A stretch of 64,000 nucleotides of DNA from Liolophura sinensis (lineage: Eukaryota; Mollusca; Polyplacophora; Chitonida; Chitonidae): NCBI RefSeq assembly GCF_032854445.1, contig NC_088295.1:13379385-13443384 (forward strand), written 5' to 3'. Position 1 is the first letter of the stretch; each line of letters starts with the position of its first letter. Below the pieces are notes generated by a model, which did no database searches, was not told where the DNA came from, and saw nothing but the letters and a program-made list of their open reading frames with translations. Positions 1 to 11,954 of this stretch are shown piece by piece. Both the position numbers and the translations under genes were made by a program.

Positions 1-1248
1 CAAGTCAAAACATGACATTGCCTGGCTCAGCCAGAGAGGCTATGAACCATGGCAGAGACTAAGCTGTTTGTAAGAACTAGCTTACATAGCTGCACTTATG
101 TCACGCTGTCTGAATGTAATGCCTCAACTCTTCCGAAATCAAAATCAAGAACTTATATCCATGAGTGATGTGACAGATTTCTTTCATCTTGTAGATTCAC
201 AGCTTTAATTCACTGATTTATTGCTAAAATAGACAGACTAACAGAATAAGATTTAAAAGCAACAATACTGAGGCCTAGCTAAATTAGATAATTATCTTCT
301 GACCATCTTTATGGAAGTCAGTGTAAAGCCTGCCTCAAGTGATGATAAATTGAGATAAATGATGTAGTCAATATGAAAATGACTGATGACACATTGATAT
401 TCTCTAGAACTTAATCTCTATAAGCTAAGTAAATATGCACTTGAAACTCAAGTACCTGTGATGTTCAGAAAACTCTCTCCCCACTATCCCTGTGGTTAGG
501 AGTTTCATAATGCTACCTACTGCAATACATGTACGTTCTACATGGCATGACATCTCTACTGCCCTTTCCTCCCCAGCAATCAGCAATGGAGAGCTACTTT
601 ATTTATTCAAGAATATGAAGTAACATAGAAGCAAAAAAGGCAATCAATGTAATCATTATGTTAACAATGTTCTAAACAAGATCAAAAAACAAAAATTTAC
701 TGTATTTCACCTAAAATTTGTCATTTCTCAAGTGACAAATTTTCCTTCCTTCTGATTGATTCATCCATCTTACAAGGTCACTGAAGAGTTGGGGTTTTTT
801 TTAAGTTAGATTAATTTATCAGAAAAACTTTAGCCTTGGTATCAAAAATATAATTTCTAGGGCATTTATGTGCTTCTCAGTGTGCATTTTTACATACCAA
901 ACTTTAGGCGAAATACAGTTTTCATGCATGTTAATAGTGCCCAATAGATTAATTAAGTAAAAAATACACAAGAACAGACATGGTCACGTAAAAAGTGAAG
1001 CATCCAAATCAGAGTTCAGGCCATCAACCCATGAAACTAATTCCAATGTCAAATTCCCAAAGACCTCACGTTTCCTGATGAGAAATTCCATAGACTGGTG
1101 TACATTAAAACACACTCATATATCCTGCTAATAACTATACCAGACATGCCATGATTCCTCATGCTAGTCAATATTAAATCACACAGGGACTACTAATCAT
1201 CACATATCTTCATATACATATATATTATACCATCCTATCACTGATTGT

Positions 1249-1527
1249 GACCGCTTCGGTGGCCTAATGATTAGAGCGTCTGCTTCAAAGTTGGTAGATC
1301 TGGGATCAAACCTGGGTCGGTCACAGTGAAGACTTAAAAAATGCTTGGCGCACTGAGAGGTTAGAGCAAGGAAACAGCACTGGTTGGTATAATGTGACTG
1401 GGTGGGGTATTATGTATGGTGTCTTCGGCATGATAGTTCAGTGGCGACAGCTCTTTGGCGGCTCGCCCTGCCACAAGAAACATAGTGTATTGTTCACACA
1501 CCTAACTAATGACTAATGAGCAGAGCG
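1249..1527 (+). repeat. tRNA-derived SINE (type B)
   Basis: It begins with a tRNA-like head: an A-box-like ggcctaatgattagagcg and a B-box-like gatcaaacctgg. A body follows that recurs at 17.3, 33.1 and 44.3 kb in this window (gactgggtggggt, gtgtcttcggcatgata, gcagctctttggcgg). It is an intron or 3'-flank insertion in CCDC33. Confidence 0.65.
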
Positions 1528-1605
1528 TGTGGGAAACCATGACCATCCACAGGTTGCATGAAGACCTTCCCAGAAAGAAAGCATGAGGTGGACTCCCAGC
1601 AACTG
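1528..1605 (-). repeat. V-SINE (RUDI-like) fragment
   Basis: The stretch gggaaaccatgaccatccac with the following aggttgca and gaccttccc is the reverse complement of the centre of the V-SINE copy at 9.8 kb. Both ends are missing. Confidence 0.4.
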
Positions 1606-2050
1606 ACTCTGAGGTCAATGATTCCTCACACTGGTATATATTACACGGACTGTATATCACACCAGCACTCTGATTCCATAAGTTGTATACACTGTAAAAT
1701 ATTTTGTGTCTGTCAAGTTCTGAAAGTCAACTTGCTCTGTAAGTAAATTTGCATGTCAAAAAAGAAGTACTCAAAGAGCAAATAAGATAAGATCGAGGCA
1801 TACATTAAAACTGATAGACAGTCAGTGATAACAGGAAGTTTTGCAATGCTTGAAAAAGAGAGAATTTCTGAACTAAACTATCTTTAATTTGAACTGAGAA
1901 TCTAAGAAGGGCTTCAATGGGTTGTGCAAAAAACTACACATACTTGAGTCATAATTCTTAGATAATCAATGAATTCATGTAGACTTCTAGTAATGGAGAA
2001 GAATCAATATTCATTTTCTCATCTGAGAAATTCTGAGTAACATGACCTAC

Positions 2051-5000
2051 CAGTAGTGGTTTTTTTAGAATCCTTTGCTGGTACAGAAGGGGAGATGACC
2101 TTAGTGCCTGTGGGCTCTTTTCTCTGGAGTCTGGTGGGGTGGGTGCTGGTGGTATGGATGGTGTGTGTGTTTCTGGAGGGGCTTGTGGTTCTGATGACTC
2201 TGGGCTCACTGCAGTCTGATCCACAAACAGGACCTCAGGGGAGGGGTTCCTGTAGTACTCAGTGGACACATGAGGGGTTCCCTGAGGGGCAGGATTCCGC
2301 AGTAACACAGCTAAACTCTGTCTGTCACTCACACTAGCCAGGTGCTCAGGACGCTGAAAAAAGTGTGAATTCATGACTATTTATTTATTTGTTGACTTTA
2401 ATGAAATAGTTTATATATACTGCATAGATAGGAAGTTACTGTGAGACTGTTTTAGACATCAACAAAATTCTAAAACTATTTCTAAAACAATTCTGGAACA
2501 TGCCTTTCATCTAAAACCCTAAACCACCAGAGATTACCTGTACATAATCATTTGCTGATGGTATCTGAGGATAAATGAAATGACAAAAAATAATAATAAG
2601 ACAAAGTACATGCGTTAAATTAGAACGACTGATAACCTTACCTCCACAGTCATTAGCCTTAGCACCAAGCCCACAGTTGGTGTTTGACTGTCCTTGGTTT
2701 CCAAGTCAGAACCCTACAATGACACAGATGGAGATGAAAGAGCTATGAAATTTCAAGAGGTGAAAACACCTGTATACATGTACCTGGTAGAATAGCATAC
2801 ATGCGATCTTAAATTTCTTCAATATGCAGTGCATGTCACGTATATATAATTTTTGATTCCAACAAGAAGTCTGCACTTTATTGGTCAACAGTATTCCCAT
2901 TAGTTCCTGACAAGGATTTCTCTCTTGTCACTGTTCACCAATAACGAAAGTGTATATTATATCATTGGGTGAATTTCAGGTAATTAGAATATATTCATAC
3001 ATTTTGGGGTTTTTATTCTCCCAGTAGTGCACATCTTTGTAATGTTTGTTACACTATATTAAGTACAGTACCAACTCTCTTCAGGGAGAACTCCAACCTA
3101 AACTGGCAATGTGAATAATAAAAAGCTCCGATAAGGATTTTACCAATTAAGCATTTCAGTTTACAGGGAAAAAGTAGTTTATTCTACCAAATGCTCCCTG
3201 ATAAAACGTTCTCAATACAATCCTCCTCCCTAAAAAGTCTCTAATGTCTTTTTCAAAGTTCCAGTAAAGTTGAAGGTACATCAGTTTCAGTAATGTACAT
3301 GTACATATATTGTATATACATTAACGGGACAGCTCACCTGAACTTGGAGTCCCTCAACTCTGAGTCCTAGATGACCCCTTTCTGATACCAATTGTTTGTA
3401 GACATCTTCATCTAACGGTAATATGGAGTAGCCCACAGGACTCCTTACCCTCCAGACCATGTCAGACATCACTGAAAAAAAGGTGAGGAAAGAGAAGAGT
3501 TCAAATCCAGGTGTGGTGTGTTGGTTAAGTCCTCCATGTTTAATATTAACTAGCCAATGGATTTCCTCTACACACCGCCTGCAAATCACCTTAAAAGAGG
3601 CTGCTTGTTCCAATCGTGATCAAAGGTCAATGGTTCATCCTTACCTTTATTTTGAAAGGTAAAATATGTCAGGTAACTAATGGAATAAAAAGCTTTTATT
3701 ACTTCCAGAAGGATGCTGATGCCAATTAGACCATCAAATTCACATCCCTTTATTGTGCAAAATATTTCTATAATCCTTTTCTTAGACAATAATACGAAAA
3801 CAAACTGAGCCCAGTATACAGTGTACATACCTTCACTGGCTCTATAATATTCTACAACAAGGGCAGCCGTTGGGGTAAACAAAGTAGCTTTCTCACGACG
3901 TTCACAGAACAGAAAGTGATGATTCCACACAGGCTGAGCTTCAGGATATCCATGCTGGGTAATCTGTTCACAAATATGTAACAGTCTGAAATCAGCCCCA
4001 GTACAAGTAGGCTACTCACTGTGTCACAAACCATTATTCATACTATTCATTAGTCATATCCTAACCCTCAAGTAGATCATATCATTAGCTCATGAAACAC
4101 CTAAACATTCAAAGCACTCGCCACTTTAAACATGGTGAAACAAGTGGGAGATGTTATCTGATCTGACAAATAATAGTAAAGTACTTGAGTGTTAAAACTG
4201 TAATATTCTTCTGCATACCTGTAAATTTTTCTGATATCATCAGGAGCCTTCCGATTTGGAGAGTTATTTCCCGACCTCCTAGTTCATACTAACAACCTTC
4301 CAATAACAAGGTCCACTAGTGGGCTCAGTCTGACAGAGCGGTTCCAAAGCGCCAAACCATCTGCATTCATGTTTTGCTCCCCAAAAAAATCCCCCTCTCT
4401 GACATTTCCCAAAGTTGACAGGTATGTTTCTGTGATATCATTAGGTATTCTAGCAAAATCAAGTACCAACTCTCTAAAAACAGTGGATTTACTCTACATT
4501 ATATTTCTTCACTCTACCCAGCCACTGCTGTACAAAGAGAACCTACTTTGAAAAATTATCAGAGACAGATTCTCAGTCAAAGAGCACAATAAATGGTAGA
4601 GAGAAGGAATGTACATTTAGCTTACTTATCAACAGTCCTGTAGGGTATCATTTTTATCACCATAACCCTCAAACATATTTAGAATTATATATGGCTAAAT
4701 TGATAGGAAAACTTTATGCAGTAGTACTGACATTTCATTCCACTGGGTATGTAAATCTGTAGAGGTAAAATACCTGAGGGTAGCCATGTGGCTGAGAGTT
4801 TGGCACACTAAATGAGGATGGGTGAGGGGAAGGGCAGGTAACTGTTGTCAGAGTCACTCCAGCAGGCCGAGGGTGAACTGCTAAGTTGTCTTCTCTGGAA
4901 ACAAATACTTCAGTACAATTGTTGGAATAAAGTTGGAGCATTTTAGAAAACACTGAGGGATCTAAATCAGTCCAATTAATTAAAGTATGAGTATAACACA

Positions 5001-8000
5001 CATTCTAGCGATGAAAATTGGCGATCACACCACTGTGAGAATTGAACCAGTCACTTCAGAGTCAAGCAAATACAGTAATCATCAGTAGTGCATGTCAACC
5101 GTCTAGACCAAGCCTCCCCCTCTGACACAAATATACGGCTGGTTGTGGGTTTCCCTCGAACTCTGTTCTGTTTCCTCCTACCATAATGTTGTCGCCACTG
5201 TATAAGTGAAATATTCTTGAGTATGGCATAAAACACCAATCAAATAAATAAATAAATAAATTTCCCATAAAACAGGAAGAAGCTGACATATGTACTTTAC
5301 ATCACCCCTCTAATAATTGAAAACAGCAGTTCAGCAGCAACCTGACACTGACAACCAAACACAAAAGAAACAATTCACAACTTAGAAACACACAGTCTAG
5401 GTGACATTAAACACAGCCCAAACACTGCCAGTCTCAGCTGAAAAGTAATCATACACAGTCTAGATGCCAACTGACAGAGCCCAAACACTGCCAGACTCAG
5501 CTCATAAGTATTCATACACAGCCTAGAGGTCTCAGGACACAGCCCGAACACTGCCAGACTCAACTCAAAAATAATCATTCACACCCTAGAGGGCTCAGAA
5601 GAAATGTTTCAACCTAGATATAACACTTCAAAAGTAATTAATCTCAGCTTAGAAGAAAACATTCACAGCAATCAGACACGTGCCCACTGAAACTTTCACA
5701 CCCTCCTCAAAACCTACTGATAAACTGATCCGTCTGGGACTACCCGGGCAACAGCAATGAGCGGACCAACAGGGTTCAGCAGAGGCTTCTCTACAGCACA
5801 CAGTAACACCTGGTGGACAGAGAGCAAAAACAATTCTCAGAACAAACAGTAAATGGTGATTAATCTAATGTTTACACCAGTACACTGTAATTTTGGCATA
5901 ATACTTGTGTTTCTTGACAATTTATTAATTTATTTATTTATTTGGTTGGTGTTTTACGCCGTACTCAAGAATATTTCACTTATACGACGGCGGCCAGCAT
6001 TATGGTGAGTGGAAACCGGGCACAGCCCGGGGGGGAAACCCACAACCATCCGCAGGTTGTTGGCAGATATTCCCACTTACGGCCGGTTTTAAGTTTTAAC
6101 TTTGAATGACTGATATCAAATAAATCAATCATCAATGCATTTTGTAAACAAAGTATACATATTATAACTACCCTAATTCTTCAGTTCTAATTTTTGGGAC
6201 ACTTGGTCTGCTCTTTTTAGCCAATATACATGTAATTGTAGCAGGAATATTTAGTTACTTTATTTTTCATATTGTTAGTCCATCTCATGAACAACATATT
6301 CGTGCCTTTATTTTTCAAAAAAAATGGGAGAGAAATGTAATTGTTTGCTTTCAGCACTACTAATATCTGTCCTAAAAATTAGAAGAATAATTTAGCTAGA
6401 GAGCATATATGTACTTTATAATGAAACATACCTCCAGTCCACAATAGTTAGGAGAGGCCATGTCATGAGGAAGACGTGCTGTTTTCCTTGTGATTGTCAC
6501 ATACGTTCTGATGCCAAATGGACTACTCTTGGAGGGCTGGCAAAACCAAGCAAACCTGTTGTACTAAAAACAATGACTTGATGCTGCTTGCAATGCAGGG
6601 CATCAGAAATCAAATGGAATATTAATATATAAGTTACTAATTTACAGGGCAGCCTGCATCAAGGATGACTATCAATATTATAGCAGATAGCAAAAACCAC
6701 AATACTCGTTTTTGTGCATATTTTAATACATTCAGTGAATGGGTGTAGTGATGTTCTGTTCCTGATATTTGATAAATGAAAGTTAAGAATTACCGTAACA
6801 AGTTCCAGGTGATATTGATGGTATGGTTTGAGATAGGCCCATGGTAAACGGTAAGTCACAAGGCTCTGTCTCTGGTTGTCATCACCCACTCTAAGGATAA
6901 TGGCTGGTTGGAGAGAATATCATCCAGGTCAGATAAACAGGTGAGACATACATGAGAGTTGAACAGGTGAAAGAATGCGGAGATACAGGTGAGAGAATGT
7001 GGAGATGTAGGTGAGACAATGTGGAGATACCGGTGAAACAATATGGTGATACAGGTGAGACAGTGTTGGGATCAGGTGAGGCAGTGTGGTGATAAATGGG
7101 AGATAATGTAGAGATACATGTGAAACAATGTGGTTATACATGTGAGCCAAAGGTCAGACAATGCGATACAAAGGTGTGGAGCATACAGGTGGCACAATGT
7201 GAGACAAAGGTGTAGAACATACAGGTGAGACAAAGTGGTGGTACAAGTGAGGCAATGTGGATACATGTGAGCCAGGTATGCAGCATACAGGTGAAAAAAT
7301 GATGAGATACCAATACACATGACACAGAGGATTGGAGCATGCAGTGGTGATACATCAGAAACAAAGGTATGGAGCATAAACGCACAGGTAAGACAATGTC
7401 GTGATACATATGAGTATGGAACATACAGGCAAAGGTATGTACATCTAACAGGTGTAGAGATGAGTCATAGAGATGATACGTACTGCAGGAATATAATGGA
7501 CATAATGTTAGACAGCTTCAATATTAAGCCAAATTATTATTTACAATGGAGTCAGTTTTTATACTGGATTTCTTTCAAATAAAATGGAAAATCCAGATTC
7601 AATCCAGGCTATCTAAACTTTTAAACACATGTGCTACCTATTAATATTTACCTCATCTGAAGCCCCTCTTTCATCCACTTCCAGTGACACAAGCTCCTCC
7701 ACAAAGGTGTGTGTGTGGAATGAAGTGACGCGTGTGTACGACCAGTAGCTACTCGCCGATGCAGCTCATCAGACCCAGACTTCCTGTCAACAAAAGACAC
7801 GGACGAAATTTGACACAACCTTGATATGTGGGATGTCGAGTAAAAGGTATCACAGTAACAATGAAATATTCAGAATAGTAAGGTAAAAACCGCACATTGT
7901 TCATTGTACATCATCATTCCTTTAGGTTGCACGGCATGATAACAAATAATATTTTCTGTAATATATGACAACATAATGTGAAGACATATATAAATCTATT

Positions 8001-11000
8001 TTGTTTCTTTGAAAAACATCTTCCGCCAGATATTTTGAGACAAGCCTTGGGATAACACTCACATATGTTAAATACACATCTGTTATATTACATGAGGAAC
8101 AGATTGTTACATTTCTATCTCTTCTGAAATGAATTCTCAAAGACACTGTGGCATAGAACATCCTATTAACTGCTGGGATCCTTGCGCACAGCGAATGAGA
8201 CTGGAAACTGATCCATGCTCCAATGACAGTTTGTCTAGCTGTTTACCAATTTGGCATAAATAAAAAAGTATACCAATAATAATAGAGTTTCTCCTAGGTT
8301 TGAAGGTTTATATGTTACTCACAGGATGGCATATGGTTGAGGTACTGATCCATCACTTGTGGTGGGTAAGTTAGTGGCTCCATGGATGAGAACCTCCACT
8401 CGTTCGTTCCCATGACTAGCAACATGGCGACAGCCTGGGTGGGAACTGGGAATACCCATCATATCATGGGGCAGAGGCGACTCCATCATCTGAAACATCA
8501 CAACTACACATGTACAACACATGATGAACCTTTTACATCAACTAAGAAAACAAACAATTACATTTAATTACATCAAATTAATGTCACCCTTCCATAGATC
8601 CCTAGCTAGAAATAAAAAGAATCATGAGGCAAAGCGCTCCTCAAAAAATGGGCATGGTGGCAAATCCCACCGCCTATCTGTTAACATTGTGTCTGACAAA
8701 AAAAGGAGACAAAGTTTACATTATATGGGAAAAGTGCAGCACCTTGGGGCTTGGTGGTTATAATTAAGTGGCTATCAGAACTCACAAGACTACTTTAGTG
8801 GGTTTTACATGAATTATTTAAACAAAGCTGGGGATCACTGTTTTCCTATATGGCATGCTCTGGAGATCACTTTCTTCTTACATGACATGCTCTGGAGATC
8901 ACTTTTTCCCTATATGGCATGCCCTGGAGATCACTTTCTTCTTATATGGCATGCTCTGGAGATCACTTTCTTCCTATATGGCATGCTCTGGAGATCACTT
9001 TCTTCCTATATGGCATGCTCTGTGAGCTGCTTTGAATTCTGTACATGTTGGAAATGACTTTTTCAGTTACTTGGCCAAGGCCAGGGGTTTCTTCAGGACA
9101 CTCTTCTATGATTTTATGCACATTATCACCTTCCAGGCAGACGTCCCCAGCACTTAACTACCACAACCACTGGAGTCAGACAAGGCCTCAAATAGTATCT
9201 TTTTTATAACATATAGCTCCATATTCACTAAAAATGAATGCTCTTAAAACTGTTCAGAGAAGGTGCAAATGCTGGGGCCAATCTCATGAAGCTCACTTAG
9301 CTAAGTAAGCCCTTAACTACCATGACAACATACGTTGTAGAGATATAAAGTGTACTTAGCTAAGGGCAACTTAATGCTAAGTAAGCTTCATGAAACCGGT
9401 CACTGATCTTGGTTGCCATTACTGCGTCCGAAGTTTGGGGGCCATTCATAAATCTGTCAATGATACTGTGTAAGAACAGAACCTACTTTAACAGAGGTGT
9501 CAAGTTCACCTCCCATGCCCTCAAAATGTACACGGCCATTCACACAACCAGTGAACTGGTCAATATTTGTTTGGTTACTATATTACTATATTTTAGATTT
9601 TCTGTACCTAGCCACACACCCACTGTACTAAGAATTATGGGTTTTAACACTAAACTAAAGTTGAAGTAACTTGCTGAAGACTTATGTTTTTTTGTGTCAC
9701 CTGTCACTCCCTAATAACTGAAACAAACCTCTTTGAAAATACTACACAAACTGAAGTCAGAGTTTTATTTATTTATTTATTTGATTGGTGTTTTACGCCG
9801 TACTCAAGAATGTTTCACTTATACGACGGCGACCAGCATTATGGTGGGTGGAAACCGGGCACAGCCCGGGGGGAACCCACGACCATCCGCAGGTTGCTGG
9901 CACACCTTCCCACGTACGGCCGTAGAGGAAGCCAGCATGAGCTGGTCTTGAACTCACAGCGACCGCATTGGTGAGAGGCTTCTGGGTCACTACGCTGCGC
10001 TAGCGCGCTAACCGACTGAGCCACTGAAGTCAGAGTATATGTCACTATCCCTTTTCCCTTGTTGTAGGATAACACTTAAATTCATCATCACACAAAGTAA
10101 ATGCATGTATATTGGTGCTAATATGCCCATCTCATGCATTATCCACACAAGACCATTCCAGTTATAATAAAACCTCTGTGTCACATGTGTGGATTGCTTT
10201 CATGGCCAAAGGTAATGGCAGAACATTATGTAACTGCACATAATATTGTCTTTCCTTTAAGCCACATCTAAAAACATATTCATTCACAGTATTCCCTAGT
10301 AACCAGCTGAGTAATGATCTCAACAGTTCAAATTAGATTCCTTGCTCATTGTAAACACTTTACCATGTTCTGACTCACCTGCTGATTTGTAGGAGCTGAT
10401 GAGGTGGGCGTGGCAGTTCTTGCTGAGCGTAGAGGTGGGGGAGTGGATATGTGCCTCCAGGAGTTATCGGGTGTGTCTGACTGCTGTGGCTCAGGGATGG
10501 AGGTGTGGATTGGAGTCTTGGGCTTAGGAGAAGGCAGTACAGGAGACTTGTGTTTCTCAGCCTCATCCTGTTTGCCTAAGAATTCAGACAAATCTGGAGA
10601 CTCTCTTGGAGGAGTTTTAGGGGCGGATGATGGAGGGACTTCCTCTCTCAGAGAAAATACACACTTAAGTCTGCCACAGTGCATCTTAAGGTCATCCGAG
10701 CTAAGAGTTCTGCGAATGGTCATGATGTCTGTGAAGTGGTACATGTCCTTCCCCCTGGCCACCCAAACATTGATACGGGGAGCGTTTGTGCGCGGGTATA
10801 TGGCCACTTTACCCTCCCCCACCTTTGTGCCCATGTCCTCATCATTGTTGGGTAAGGTGAAGGCCTCCACCAACAAGAAGACATCATAGTTCTTATCATT
10901 TTTGAGAAAACCTGTAAGAAAGGGTACCATATCTTAAAACACAAAATAATAATTCAGTGCATGCAGCAATAATATATGCTTACTACATTCTAGGTTAAAC

Positions 11001-11942
11001 GTTAAATTATTCCATATATTCAATTAAGTCAGTAATGGAACAATATATATACATATGATATACATATGATATATGTAAATATTTATCCTTTACTGGTATG
11101 TTGTCCCTTACTTGCTCATTCATCTAAAATATCACCATTAGGCATTACCGTTGCAACTGCCAATCTGCCCTCAACAAATGAGGTCAAGTGCTTTAATCCA
11201 GACTTTGCTAGTTTGCCACAGGTGTATAAGTCAGCTGATGTACCTGGTTAAGGATGGTGTCTTTTAAATTTGACCTCAATAACCGAAATGTTCTTGAAAG
11301 AATGAGCATGACGCACGAATAAATCAAAATAATAATTAAACAATCAGTGTATCCTAATGCATAATGGATCAATTAAATATTTTATTTAAATTCTGAATTC
11401 AGCAGAACAGTGACTTAGTATCTAACTAATATAATCAAGAGAAAAAAACACTGAAGAAATTTTCTTACAGATTAATATGAACTTGAATCATTACTTCTTC
11501 ATGCTTAATACTATGGCTTGATAAAAATATAAAGTATAAAGAAATAAGGTACTGTATGTATTCTATTTTACAGGAATGAGAGCAAAACTAACTTATAGCT
11601 GATGACATATATAATGACATCAAGTAGAAACAACTCTAACCCTTTGCACTTACCTTTTGGTAATTTAAATGTGAAGCATTTCTCTTGAAAACTGCAGTTC
11701 TTAGTAGCGTCAAATATGGAGACCACATCGGTAATGACCTCGCTGTCATAGATAAACTCTGAAGCAGATTCCTTCTTTAGCTGAACACGGCTGTAGTCTT
11801 TGGTGGCAAGACTTTGGATGGAAAGCTTGAGGAAATAACGCCCTGCTGAATTGAACTGGGCATCAACTACCTCAACACTGAACTCTAAGACCTTCTCCTC
11901 TATGTGGAAATCATGCTCTGGCTCTAAAGCCATATCCTCGAC
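2051..11942 (-). CDS. CCDC33: CCDC33 orthologue, N-terminal and middle part (13 exons)
   Basis: C2-domain and coiled-coil protein. In vertebrates CCDC33 is mainly a testis protein; its biochemical role is poorly known. Exons on the minus strand, from 5' to 3': 11942-11654, 10911-10379, 8489-8323, 7783-7652, 6903-6794, 6536-6432, 5809-5718, 4894-4774, 3954-3831, 3471-3338, 2713-2642, 2564-2538, 2353-2051. All have GT/AG borders, and phases agree at every junction except around 7652. Recalled human CCDC33 aligns block by block: LPKG-FLKNDKNYD with LPKGFCKNDGQHD, the GATNLPTTSDGSVPQPYAIL stretch with CATNLPALEDGSVPWPY, KPYHQYHLELV with HPYHFELV, PVGPLIAVARVVP with IPGPMVAIARVVP, and ALVVEYYRAS with ALVLEYYPSA. 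About 733 residues are visible. The vertebrate protein is near 960, so the coiled-coil C-terminus should lie left of base 1. The start is taken as ATG 11931-11933, but an upstream coding exon is possible because the frame stays open to the acceptor at 11942. Confidence 0.85.
2538..2564 (-). CDS. CCDC33: CCDC33 27-bp microexon
   Basis: A strong acceptor on the minus strand (tttatcctcag) precedes 27 bases encoding IPSANDYVQ, followed by donor CAG/gtaatc. It is phase 0 on both sides and lies between the exon ending LRLMTVE (2642) and the one starting RPEHLASVSD (2353). Skipping it would keep the frame. Confidence 0.55.
5095..5263 (+). repeat. V-SINE (RUDI-like), 3' part
   Basis: It contains the V-domain-like gtttcctcctaccataatg, then a tail with tataagtgaaatattcttga, ggcataaaacaccaatcaaa and an (aaat)n end. 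The tRNA head is not recognisable. It lies in the CCDC33 intron between the exons at 4894 and 5718. Confidence 0.65.
5391..5606. repeat. 63-bp minisatellite, about 3.4 copies
   Basis: The unit begins cacagtctag and contains cccaaacactgccagactca. Copies start at 5391, 5454, 5517 and 5580, exactly 63 bases apart, with moderate divergence. It is intronic in CCDC33. The unit is a multiple of three, so a spurious frame stays open across it. Confidence 0.85.
5928..6095 (-). repeat. V-SINE (RUDI-like), head-truncated
   Basis: Reading the plus strand, it starts with the (ttta)n tail and ggttggtgttttacgccgta. It then runs through the tcacttatacgacggcggcc block and the cccgggggggaaaccc V-domain, and ends near the cggccggtt block before the tRNA head. 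Intronic in CCDC33. Confidence 0.7.
6920..7425. repeat. Degenerate 20-26-bp minisatellite
   Basis: About twenty imperfect units of the type gagacaatgtggagatacaggt fill the CCDC33 intron between the exons at 6903 and 7652. Unit length drifts, and homology to a consensus falls at both ends. Confidence 0.75.
7652..7783 (-). CDS. CCDC33: CCDC33 exon 4 (C2 domain), frame conflict
   Basis: Splice borders are good: acceptor at 7784-7785, donor after 7652. The entry phase is right (CT+G gives Leu, then KSGSDELHRRVATG). Homology to vertebrate CCDC33 continues in the entry frame through THTPLW, but the next conserved stretch, ELVSLEVDERGASDE, lies in another frame, as if one base were missing after the tryptophan codon. 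The next exon (6903) must be entered in phase 1, which neither frame supplies. This may be an assembly indel, an unseen mini-exon or a true lesion. Confidence 0.6.
8828..9028. repeat. 32-bp minisatellite, about 6 copies
   Basis: The unit is built from ctggagatcactttcttcc and tatatggcatgct. The first two starts, 8828 and 8860, are 32 bases apart, and the last copies are nearly identical, so the array expanded recently. Intronic in CCDC33. Confidence 0.85.
9272..9403. mobile_element. MITE-like element with subterminal inverted repeats
   Basis: Left end ggccaatctcatgaagctca and right end agcttcatgaaaccggtca are imperfect inverted repeats. Inside, cttagctaagtaagccctta and tacttagctaagggcaac also pair. 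No coding capacity. It resembles a small non-autonomous DNA transposon; no clear target duplication was found. Confidence 0.55.
9764..10022 (-). repeat. V-SINE (RUDI-like) with tRNA head and 14-bp target-site duplication
   Basis: On the minus strand the order is: tRNA-like head (ggctcagtcggttagcgcgc, B-box-like gagttcaagacc), the V-domain (ggttcccccc, cggtttccacccaccat), then the tail aacaccaatcaaataaataa. ACTGAAGTCAGAGT occurs at 9750-9763 and again at 10023-10036, the duplication expected for LINE-driven insertion. It sits in the CCDC33 intron between the exons at 8489 and 10379. Confidence 0.85.
10379..10911 (-). CDS. CCDC33: CCDC33 exon 2 (end of first C2-like domain plus proline/serine linker)
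   Basis: This 533-base exon begins FLKNDKNYDVFLLVEAFTL, continues through VGEGKVAIYPRTNAPRINVW and HCGRLKCVFSLREE, and then becomes a low-complexity Pro/Ser/Lys linker of about 85 residues ending TNQQ. The conserved first half matches the vertebrate block VGEAIFPIYPRPDQPRMN. The linker is probably disordered. The exon ends in phase 0. Confidence 0.85.
11654..11942 (-). CDS. CCDC33: CCDC33 first recognised exon (start of first C2-like domain)
   Basis: The acceptor is at 11943-11944 and the donor follows base 11654. It encodes MALEPEHDFHIEEKVLEF and then an FNSAGRYFLKLS stretch, matching FNEAGRYALRLS in vertebrate CCDC33. It ends FKLPK plus one base (phase 1), which completes the glycine codon of the next exon. 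Confidence 0.8.
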
Positions 11943-11954
11943 CTACAGAAAAGA

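Noticed and set aside
470-545. Possible further CCDC33 exon between an acceptor near 535 and a donor near 470
   Set aside because: The only open frame needs an entry phase that the preceding exon (ending 2051, phase 0) does not give, and no homology was recognised.
9684-10075. Small overlapping reading frames with YDGDQHYGGWKPG-type peptides
   Set aside because: They are translations of V-SINE sequence; the same peptides recur wherever the SINE does (5.1, 21.1 and 24.1 kb).
10404-10889. 161-residue plus-strand reading frame
   Set aside because: It is the antisense shadow of the long CCDC33 exon 10379-10911, which has clear homology on the other strand.
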